From Dyella amyloliquefaciens (lineage in GTDB: Bacteria; Pseudomonadota; Gammaproteobacteria; Xanthomonadales; Rhodanobacteraceae), in NCBI RefSeq assembly GCF_004296575.1, contig NZ_SAYT01000003.1, forward strand, positions 358,577 to 422,576: a stretch of DNA of 64,000 nt, in the 5' to 3' direction. A program made the position numbers and the translations under genes. This document shows positions 1-6,636 of this stretch, piece after piece. Numbering within the stretch: position 1 is the first letter of the stretch; every line of letters begins with the position of its first letter. Below the pieces are notes generated by a model. It searched no databases and was not told the origin of the DNA. It saw only the letters and a list, made by a program, of their open reading frames with translations.

Positions 1-170
1 TTCCAACGGACGTCGATATCGACGTCCGGATAGCCGATCGCCACCAGCTCGGTGGCGCGCTCGAGCTGGCGCTTGCCGATCATGCACCACGGGCAGATCA
101 GGTCGAAGTAGAAGTCGACCGGAATGCGCTTGCGCGAGATCGTGGCGGTGACGTCGGCGAGTTCGCTCAC
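1..170 (-). CDS. DsbA-family (FrnE-like) oxidoreductase, N-terminal part only
   Basis: Only the first 56 or so residues are inside the window; the gene continues past the left edge. The visible part has the start of a thioredoxin/DsbA fold, FYFDLICPWCMIGKRQLE, with a C-P-W-C dithiol motif at about residues 26-29. This pattern is typical of cytoplasmic DSBA-like/FrnE oxidoreductases and 2-hydroxychromene-2-carboxylate isomerase relatives. No signal peptide is visible. The chosen GTG start (complement of 168-170) overlaps the stop codon of the upstream hydrolase gene by GTGA, which argues for translational coupling. The family is well supported; the exact substrate cannot be told from this fragment. 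Confidence 0.8.
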   Translation of the reverse strand, partial: MSELADVTATISRKRIPVDFYFDLICPWCMIGKRQLERATELVAIGYPDVDIDVRW

Positions 171-718
171 AGGAGCGAATCGATCAACGTTTCGGCAGTC
201 GGCCACGGACCGTAACCGGCGGCCGGATTGAGATGCCCGACGCTACCCAGTTCGATCAGCAGGCTGCCCCAGTCATTGGCGATATCGGCGGCGCGTGACG
301 CGCTACAGAGCGGATCATTGGCGCTGGACGCAACGATGGAAGGAAACGGCAGCTTCGCGCACGGGATCGGCAGCCAGCCGTGCTCGCGCAGGGTGTCCAT
401 GGTCGGGTAGCCCGCGGGCATCGGCGACTCCAGGTCGGCCGGTGTCGCAAGCAGTGCACCATGGATGGGGCGGTGATGCGTCTGCGCCCAGTGCGCCGTA
501 ATCATCACGCCGGCGCTGTGCGCCACGAGAATCACCGGGCCGTCGATCGCGGCAAGCGCTTCATCGAGTGCCGCCACGCGGGCAGCGCGGCTCAGCTTGT
601 CGTGTTCCAGCGGAGGCACGGAGCGTGCCTTGGGAAGCTTGGCCTCGAGCAGGGTCTGCCAGTGTTCCGCAACATGGTCGCGCAAGCCGGGGACCATGAG
701 GATCGTCGGGGTCGTCAC
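167..718 (-). CDS. RBBP9/YdeN-type serine alpha/beta hydrolase
   Basis: A 183-residue protein, normal length for the RBBP9/YdeN family of small cytoplasmic serine hydrolases. The nucleophile elbow is VAHSAG with Ser68. The acid is probably Asp135 in SSANDPL, and the catalytic His is His162 in the family-typical GHLNPAAG segment. The N-terminal ILMVPGL is the first core strand and oxyanion region. I chose the GTG start at 718 because the fold begins immediately after it; the frame stays open far upstream, but that stretch is antisense-type low-complexity sequence. It sits between the MFS transporter gene and the DsbA-like gene, which it overlaps by 4 bp. Substrate unknown; an ester or lactone intermediate of the operon's pathway is only a guess. 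Confidence 0.8.
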   Translation of the reverse strand: MTTPTILMVPGLRDHVAEHWQTLLEAKLPKARSVPPLEHDKLSRAARVAALDEALAAIDGPVILVAHSAGVMITAHWAQTHHRPIHGALLATPADLESPMPAGYPTMDTLREHGWLPIPCAKLPFPSIVASSANDPLCSASRAADIANDWGSLLIELGSVGHLNPAAGYGPWPTAETLIDSLL

Positions 719-750
719 GAGGTTTATCCGTCGAATATGGGTGTGGATGG

Positions 751-2070
751 TCAGACTTCGGTCGCCAACGCCTGCTGCTGGACGCGTGCGATGTCCTGGC
801 CGTAATGCGCGCGAGCGATCCAGAACGTCAGCGCCGCGAACAGCGCCATCAGTGGGATCACCTTGAACGCATCCAGCAATCCGACGCGATCGGCCAGCAC
901 GCCGGTCAGCAGCGGTCCGGGCGCGAGGCCCAGCAGGTTGTTGGCGAGCGTGAGCGTGGCAAAGGCGGTGGCGTGAATCGGCGTGGGCGTCAGATTGGCG
1001 ACCATCGCGCCCGCCGGGCCGCAGGTGCCGGCCACGAGGAACATGCCCAGGCCGATGGCGACGAGCTGGTTGAAACCTGGCTTGAGCTGGAAAGCGACGC
1101 CGAGAATGATCGCGGTGGTCAGGCAATAGGCGATGGCCATCGCGAGCTTTCGCGGTGGCGAGTGGCGGCACACTCGGTCGGTGGCCACGCCACAGACCAC
1201 CATGCCGATCGCGCCGATCAGCACGAATACGGCAGCGGTGACGCCGGCCTTGTCAGGCGTCATCGCGTAATAGCGGTTGAGGTAACTCGGCATCCAGGCG
1301 ATGACCGCAGCCATGATGAACAGCTGCAGGCCGCTGCCGATATAGGCGCAGATGACCGAGGTGCTGGAAAACAGGCCGGCGAACAGGTTGCGCAGCGACA
1401 GGCTGAAGCCCGGGCGGCTGTCGCGCAGTTCCTTCGCGGCAGCCGAGCTGCCGCGCAACCGACGCTCGGTGACTGTCAGTGCATAGGTCACGACGAGGGC
1501 GGCACCGAAGATCGCCATGACGACGAACGCCGAGCGCCAGCCGAACTTTGCGGCGAAGACGCCGCCGAGTGCCATGCCGACCACCGAGCCGAACGCGCCG
1601 CCGGCCATGAAGGCGCCAGTCAGCGTGGAACGCAGATAGGGCGGGAAGATGCTGATGATCAATGCGATACCGACGCTGCCGTAAGCGGCCTCGCCGAGTC
1701 CGACGAAGAAGCGCGCGGTCAGCATCTGGCCGTAGTTGGTGGCGATGCCGCAGGCGAGCGTGGCGACGCTCCATAGCGTTGCCATCAGCAGGATGCTGCG
1801 CACGCGCCCCCAGCGATCCGCCATGACGGAAAGCGGGAAGGTGAGCACGCCCACCAGCAGCGCAACGATGCCCGAGAGCGAGCCAAGCTGCGTATCCGAA
1901 AGACCCCATTCGGCCTTCAGCAGCGGGAAGACGGCATTGAGCACCTGGCGTGACATGTAGTCCGACAGCAGCAACCCGAAAGTGAGCGCGAACACCAGCC
2001 AGGCGTAGACGCGTGGCTTGGTCATCGACGTGACCGTGGTGTCCAGTGTGGTTGCCTCGGCGTAGTTCAT
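751..2070 (-). CDS. MFS transporter of the organic-anion/sugar-acid porter type
   Basis: About 439 residues with the twelve hydrophobic segments of a major facilitator. The motif between helices 2 and 3 is visible as GVLTFPLSVMADRWGRVRSI (D-R-x-G-R), and the N-terminal half has DYMSRQVLNAVFPLLKAEWGLSDTQLG, which resembles anion:cation/hexuronate porters. It lies 32 bp upstream of the alpha/beta hydrolase gene and 116 bp downstream of the BKACE gene on the same strand, so it is probably the uptake permease for the acid degraded by this operon. The start is unsure: ATG at 2070 (MNYAEA) or an in-frame TTG two codons upstream, better spaced from a GAGGAG. Confidence 0.85.
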   Translation of the reverse strand: MNYAEATTLDTTVTSMTKPRVYAWLVFALTFGLLLSDYMSRQVLNAVFPLLKAEWGLSDTQLGSLSGIVALLVGVLTFPLSVMADRWGRVRSILLMATLWSVATLACGIATNYGQMLTARFFVGLGEAAYGSVGIALIISIFPPYLRSTLTGAFMAGGAFGSVVGMALGGVFAAKFGWRSAFVVMAIFGAALVVTYALTVTERRLRGSSAAAKELRDSRPGFSLSLRNLFAGLFSSTSVICAYIGSGLQLFIMAAVIAWMPSYLNRYYAMTPDKAGVTAAVFVLIGAIGMVVCGVATDRVCRHSPPRKLAMAIAYCLTTAIILGVAFQLKPGFNQLVAIGLGMFLVAGTCGPAGAMVANLTPTPIHATAFATLTLANNLLGLAPGPLLTGVLADRVGLLDAFKVIPLMALFAALTFWIARAHYGQDIARVQQQALATEV

Positions 2071-2186
2071 TCCCAAAGCGGTCTCCTCGCCGGCCTATGC
2101 CGGATGTGATGCCGTGACGGCTCGCGTCACGCTTTGACCGGCAAGGCGGGGAGCCGATGGCACCCCGCTTTGTCAGCCGTTACGAC

Positions 2187-3245
2187 TCAGGCAGCAAGGT
2201 CGGCGAGACCCAGCTTTCCCGGCTTGCGGTTCGGCGAAAAGCCGTTGGCGGCCAAGGTCTCATCGATGGTGTCGTAGAACACGCCGATCTTCAGGATCTC
2301 GCGCGCTTCCTTGCCGTTGGCGATCTCGCGGCCGAATTCGCGCGAAATGCGCACCAGCTGTTCGATCTGCTCCACCGTGGTCATCTTGGCGGTACGCGAC
2401 TGGTTCCACAGGTTGTCTTCGATGCCGCAGCGGACGTGCAGGCCCATGGCGATGCCCATCATGTTGATGGGGAGCACGTTGCGCATGCTGCTTTCGACGG
2501 TCAGCATCGTGCCGTCAGGAATGGCGCGCACGAAGTTGGCCAGGCTGTAGATGGTGGGCTGGTCCATGCCGCCGCCGATCGCGACCCAGTTGCACACCAG
2601 CGGGCCCTTGTAGATGCCGCGGCGAATCAGACGCTCTACCGTCTCGTAGCTGTTGATGTTGTAGAACTGGAACGCGCTCTGGATGCCGGCCGCGCTCAGG
2701 CGCTTGACGTGCTCCTCGATGAAGCCCGGGCCCGAGGGCACGATCATCTCGCGATAGGCTTCGTAGGTCTGCGGTTCGGCGATAGAGGTGCCGGCGAGGT
2801 CCGCCATCTCCATCTGCTCGACGATGTTCATCTGGACCGTATTGACGGTGACCGTCACCTGGTCCGGCTTGGGATCGAGTTCGGCCAGCATGTGGCGGGT
2901 GTCGTCTTTCAGCCACTTGGCGCTCGCGCCCTCGGTCTCCGGCGCGAAGGAGATCGAGCCGCCGACCTGGATGACCATGTCCGGCACCGCTTTGCGTACG
3001 CCGGCGATCAACTCATTGAACATGGAGAGGCGCTTGGAGCCCTTGCCGTCCAGCTCGCGCACGTGAAGGTGCAGCACGCTGGCGCCGGCGTTGTAGCAGT
3101 CGACCGCCTTCTGGATCTGCTCTTCCATAGTGACCGGGATGTCTTCCGGGAAATCCGAAGGAATCCACTCGGGGCCATAAGGCGCAGCGGTGATGACCAG
3201 CTTGTCCTGGTACTCGGGAAACAGCGAACCGTCGAGGAAATTCAT
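2187..3245 (-). CDS. beta-keto acid cleavage enzyme (BKACE, former DUF849)
   Basis: A 352-residue TIM-barrel enzyme of the BKACE family. Known members use Zn2+ and an acyl-CoA to split a beta-keto acid into acetoacetate and a new acyl-CoA. The metal motif HLHVR is present (His59, His61), as is a conserved Glu (E251, LTVESSM) and the family signature GLHVRCGIEDN (about 269-278). The early ITAAPYGPEW motif also fits. It follows the TauD-like gene by 37 bp. With the dioxygenase, the quinone oxidoreductase and the MFS permease, it suggests breakdown of an oxygenated carboxylate through a beta-keto acid. Substrates in this family vary widely (lysine fermentation, dehydrocarnitine and others), so none is assigned here. 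Confidence 0.9.
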   Translation of the reverse strand: MNFLDGSLFPEYQDKLVITAAPYGPEWIPSDFPEDIPVTMEEQIQKAVDCYNAGASVLHLHVRELDGKGSKRLSMFNELIAGVRKAVPDMVIQVGGSISFAPETEGASAKWLKDDTRHMLAELDPKPDQVTVTVNTVQMNIVEQMEMADLAGTSIAEPQTYEAYREMIVPSGPGFIEEHVKRLSAAGIQSAFQFYNINSYETVERLIRRGIYKGPLVCNWVAIGGGMDQPTIYSLANFVRAIPDGTMLTVESSMRNVLPINMMGIAMGLHVRCGIEDNLWNQSRTAKMTTVEQIEQLVRISREFGREIANGKEAREILKIGVFYDTIDETLAANGFSPNRKPGKLGLADLAA

Positions 3246-3282
3246 GGCTTTGTCCTGTTGCTCTGTGGAGTAGGGATTCGGT

Positions 3283-4131
3283 TCAGAACGTGGCGTCGCC
3301 GACGATGCCAGCGCGCTCCATCTTTCGATGGCAGGGCGGGTAGTCCATGACCGCGTAGTGCTGGGTGGAACGGTTGTCCCAGATGGCGATGCTGTTTTTG
3401 CTCCAGCGCCAACGCACCTGGTATTCGGGGATATAGGCCTGGCTGATCAGGTAGTTCAGCAGGAGGTTCGCGCCAGGGTTGGCGTCCTGGCCGTAGCACA
3501 CGTTTTCCTTCGTGTGGTAATTGGTGAAATGGGTGGTGAAGGCGTTGACGAACAGCACCTTCTCACCCGTTTCCGGATGCGTGCGCACCACGGGATGTTC
3601 GGCGTCCGGGAACTGCGCCCTCAGTGCATGGCGGCGCTCGATCGGCATGGCGGCGCCGAACGAGGCTTCGATGCTGTGGCGCGCATACAGGCCGGCAATC
3701 TGCTTCTTGGTATGCGCGGGCAGCATTTCGTATGCGGCCACCATGTTGACCCACATGGTGTCGCCGCCGACCGGCGGGCATTCCACGCAGCGAAGCACGC
3801 AGCCCATTGGCGGAATCTGGCGCCAGGTGGCGTCGGTGTGCCAGGCGTTTTCGTAGCGGTCCATCGGCGCGTCGGGCGTCTTGTAGATCTGCACCAGTCC
3901 CGGCGCATCCGGATGACTGGGTGCGACCGGATGGTCTTCCAGCTCGCCGAAGCGGCGCGCAAACGCCACGTGATCCTGTCGGCTGATGTCCTGGTCGCGC
4001 AAAAACAACACGCGATGCTTGAGCAACGCGGCCTTGATCTCGCCGAACAGGTCGTCGTTGTGGACGGCATCCGCAAGATTGACGTCGAACAGTTCGGCGC
4101 CGATGTTGCAGGTGAGTTGCTCGATACGCAT
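3283..4131 (-). CDS. TauD/TfdA-family Fe(II)/2-oxoglutarate dioxygenase
   Basis: A 282-residue enzyme of normal family length. The 2-His-1-carboxylate facial triad is His98 and Asp100 in AWHTDATW with distal His258 in WDNRSTQHYA. The 2-oxoglutarate-binding arginines are probably R269 and R273 in CHRKMERAGIVGD. Such enzymes hydroxylate a carbon next to a leaving group or carboxylate, using O2 and 2-oxoglutarate in the cytoplasm. The start ATG lies 9 bp after the stop of the quinone oxidoreductase gene, so the two are tightly coupled. Family members act on taurine, alkyl sulfates, aryloxyacetates and gamma-butyrobetaine; sulfonate uptake genes are absent here, so taurine is unlikely. Confidence 0.9.
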   Translation of the reverse strand: MRIEQLTCNIGAELFDVNLADAVHNDDLFGEIKAALLKHRVLFLRDQDISRQDHVAFARRFGELEDHPVAPSHPDAPGLVQIYKTPDAPMDRYENAWHTDATWRQIPPMGCVLRCVECPPVGGDTMWVNMVAAYEMLPAHTKKQIAGLYARHSIEASFGAAMPIERRHALRAQFPDAEHPVVRTHPETGEKVLFVNAFTTHFTNYHTKENVCYGQDANPGANLLLNYLISQAYIPEYQVRWRWSKNSIAIWDNRSTQHYAVMDYPPCHRKMERAGIVGDATF

Positions 4132-4140
4132 GGGGTTGCC

Positions 4141-5121
4141 TCAGATGACGAAGATCGACGAGCCGGTGGTCTTGCGCGACTCGAGGTCGCGGTGTGCCTG
4201 CACGGCGTCTTCGAGCGCGTAGCGCTGGTTGATCTCGATCTTGATGCGGCCGGACGACACGTGGTCGAACAGCCTTTGGGCCAGCTCGGCCTTCTCGGCC
4301 GGGTCGGCGATGTAGTCGGCCAGGGCGGGACGCGTCATGTACAGCGAACCCTTCATGGCGAGGATCTGCGGGTCGAACGGCGGGATGGTGCCCGAGGCGG
4401 TGCCGACGCAAACCATCAGTCCGCGGCGGCGCAGCGAATCGAGCGAGGCCATGAACGTGCTCTTGCCCACCGAGTCGAACACGACGGACACGCCCTTGCC
4501 ATCGGTGAGTTCGCGTGCGCGGGCCGCGATGTTCTCGTGGCTGTAGTTGATGACTTCGTCGCAGCCATGCGCACGCGCGACGGCGGCCTTCTCGTCGGTC
4601 GACACCGTGCCGATCACGCGCAGGCCAAGCAGCTTGGCCCACTGCGACACGATCAGGCCGACGCCGCCGGCGGCGGCATGCAGCAGGATGGTTTCGCCGG
4701 CCTGGAACGGGTAGATGCGGCGCATGAGGTAGGCCGCCGTGAGGCCACGCATGGTCATGGCCGCCGCCGTCTCGCAGCTGATGCCTTCCGGCAGGCGGAT
4801 CAGCGGCGCAGCCGGTACCAGGCGGGCGGTGCTGTAGGCACCCAGCGTGTTGATGAAGCCGGTGTAGGTCACGCGGTCGCCGACGGCGACGTTGGAGACG
4901 TCCGGACCAATGGCCTCGACGACGCCGGCCGCTTCGACACCGATGCCGTTGGGCAGCGGAATAGGATAGGTGCCGTTGCGGAAATACGTGTCGGCGAAAT
5001 TGAGCCCCACGGCCTGGTGGCGCAGACGAACCTCGCCCGGGCCGGGCTCGCCGACCTGGATCGTTTCGTAGCGCAGCACGTCAGGGCTGCCGGCTTCATA
5101 AAAACGGATGGCGTGTTCCAA
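4141..5121 (-). CDS. NADPH:quinone reductase-like MDR oxidoreductase
   Basis: A 326-residue medium-chain dehydrogenase of the zinc-free QOR type. The nucleotide-binding motif AAAGGVG is at residues 149-155. The N-terminal GroES-like domain includes the QOR-type segment VGLNFADTYFRNGTYPIPLPNGIGVEA-like region (about 38-64, partly quoted). Structural zinc cysteines are absent. These soluble enzymes reduce quinones, enones or activated double bonds with NADPH. Within the operon it sits between the stress protein and the dioxygenase, so it may reduce an unsaturated pathway intermediate. The role is inferred from position. Confidence 0.88.
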   Translation of the reverse strand: MEHAIRFYEAGSPDVLRYETIQVGEPGPGEVRLRHQAVGLNFADTYFRNGTYPIPLPNGIGVEAAGVVEAIGPDVSNVAVGDRVTYTGFINTLGAYSTARLVPAAPLIRLPEGISCETAAAMTMRGLTAAYLMRRIYPFQAGETILLHAAAGGVGLIVSQWAKLLGLRVIGTVSTDEKAAVARAHGCDEVINYSHENIAARARELTDGKGVSVVFDSVGKSTFMASLDSLRRRGLMVCVGTASGTIPPFDPQILAMKGSLYMTRPALADYIADPAEKAELAQRLFDHVSSGRIKIEINQRYALEDAVQAHRDLESRKTTGSSIFVI

Positions 5122-5190
5122 AACGGGACTCCTTGGTTCAAAGCGCCGGCGCAGGGCGCCGGGTATTGCTGGTGATGGCGATGTCCGGCT

Positions 5191-6186
5191 TCATGTCGAT
5201 GCAAGCTGGGCAATGCGCGTAAACAGTTGCTGGTAGGCGACCTGCGCCTCGCCATTGGCACGAGGACTGCCAGGGCGCGTGACGGTCGCCTGGATTTCGT
5301 TCCAGTCGGCTTCGGAGAGGTAGCGCTGGGCCGCGGGAAGGACGACGCCTTCGATGCGCCCCATGTGCTCCCACGTGAAATGCGCGTAGGTTTCGACCGC
5401 ATCGTGAAGCTGCTCGAGGGTCGCCTGGCCTATCGCGTAGTGTTCGACTTCGTCGCCCAGGGCTTCGGCCATGGCGCGCTCGCGCTCGTGCTGGCGCTCC
5501 AGTTCGTCCAGTTCGGCATGGACGACCGCGGTGCGGCCGCGCAACACGAAGAACAGGTAGTCGTGCTCGCTCGGCCGGTGCAGCGCCAGGGGAAACTTGA
5601 CGACGTAATGGGCCATGGCGCGCATCAGCTCGGTAGCGACCGTCGGGTGCTGCGGGTGGGCGTGGTTCAGCAGGTGCAGCCACGCGTGCAGCACGGCGGC
5701 CAGCGCGCGATGCTCGCGGCGGATGATGTCCACCATCGGATGAACCTGCCCACCGTCCTGCACTGAGGAGACGAGCACGGGCATCTCCCCGGCCGCCAGG
5801 ACGCGGAGGGTCTGAGACCCCAGCGTCTCGCCACGGATCGCCTTGCGATCGTGCGGAGCCATGACGATGAGATCGCAACCACTCTTGCGCGCCGTGTCCA
5901 GGATGACCTCGTGCGGTGCGTTGCCCTCAAGGACAACGGAGTCGCAGGGGACACCGAGCGCGCGGGCGGCGGCTTCGGCCTTGGTCAGGAGTGCATGGGT
6001 GCGCTCGCGATGCGTGGCCCGGTACCCGTTCGGCATGCCATCGGTGTCCGGCGGGACGGCGTCGTGATCGTGCACATGCACGAAGCTGACCCGTGCCCCC
6101 AGCGTGCGCGCGAGATTCACGGCCTTGCTGACCGTTTCGATCGAGAGATCGCTGTCATCGAGCGGAACGAGGAGGTGACGGTACAT
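5191..6186 (-). CDS. universal stress protein fused to a hemerythrin-like (HHE) domain
   Basis: A 331-residue two-domain protein. Residues 1-145 are a UspA fold: it opens with MYRHLLVPLDDSDLS and ends with the ATP-loop-like segment RGETLGSQTLRVLAAGEMPVLV. Residues about 155-290 look like a hemerythrin/HHE four-helix bundle with metal-ligand candidates in IRREHRAL, ALHRPSEHDYLF, LERQHERE and HMGRIEGVVLP. The HHE domain would bind a di-iron centre and sense or carry O2, NO or redox signals; Usp domains often bind ATP. It is the first gene of the minus-strand operon and faces the MalT-like regulator. The start at 6186 is set by the beginning of the Usp fold. A regulatory or oxygen-supply role for the dioxygenase is speculative. 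Confidence 0.85.
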   Translation of the reverse strand: MYRHLLVPLDDSDLSIETVSKAVNLARTLGARVSFVHVHDHDAVPPDTDGMPNGYRATHRERTHALLTKAEAAARALGVPCDSVVLEGNAPHEVILDTARKSGCDLIVMAPHDRKAIRGETLGSQTLRVLAAGEMPVLVSSVQDGGQVHPMVDIIRREHRALAAVLHAWLHLLNHAHPQHPTVATELMRAMAHYVVKFPLALHRPSEHDYLFFVLRGRTAVVHAELDELERQHERERAMAEALGDEVEHYAIGQATLEQLHDAVETYAHFTWEHMGRIEGVVLPAAQRYLSEADWNEIQATVTRPGSPRANGEAQVAYQQLFTRIAQLAST

Positions 6187-6636
6187 GCGGACTCCAGACA
6201 GATGTGCGACCCGTGACGCCGGGCGGCAAACCCACCGCACCTTGCGATGGCCGCCGGAACATGTGTCCTTGCGTAGGTGGCGAGGAGTCCACCGTCGCTG
6301 CTTCTTGAGCAATGAGCCTCCGCGTACGATGGCTCACCTCCGGGACTCCACCCCTGTCGAGCTGGCTTTTCGCCAACTCGACCTCAGCCGCCAAGCGGCT
6401 GGAACGCCGGACCTGTTTTGTCACGGGACCAAGGCTAGGTACCGCTGGCCGCAGAAGCCCCCCCCGGCATGGAGGGGGAGTGCCGTGAAGGGTGGGTGAT
6501 GAGTGGTCAGGCCCGATCCGGCGTGACTACAATGATTTTGAGACGCACGTCGTTGACCGGTATCGCGGGGCGTGTTTCGCCCGGGGTGTCGCATCCAACA
6601 ACGGGAAAATTGCGTCAGCCTACCTGGATCAGTTTG
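6187..6636. other. divergent promoter region without a gene
   Basis: About 450 bp between the stress-protein gene (leftward) and the LuxR gene (rightward). No convincing reading frame. It carries the C8/GGAGGGGGAG motif described separately and should hold the promoters of both operons. Confidence 0.6.
6458..6480. promoter_or_regulatory. candidate MalT-like box: C8 tract followed by GGAGGGGGAG
   Basis: Eight C (6458-6465), then GGCAT, then GGAGGGGGAG (6471-6480). The E. coli MalT box is GGGGA(T/G)GAGG, and the G-rich part here is similar. A related inverted arrangement lies before the DUF1329 gene at 9411-9436. Function is inferred from recurrence and from the adjacent MalT-like regulator. 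Confidence 0.4.

Noticed and set aside
2187..4131. Idea that the BKACE/TauD pair is a carnitine or taurine pathway
   Set aside because: No carnitine dehydrogenase, CoA transferase, sulfonate ABC transporter or related gene is in the operon.
3328..5175. 615-residue open frame on the plus strand opposite the dioxygenase and oxidoreductase genes
   Set aside because: Its sequence is Arg/His/Val-rich antisense of well-recognised genes with no domain; long shadow frames are expected in GC-rich DNA.
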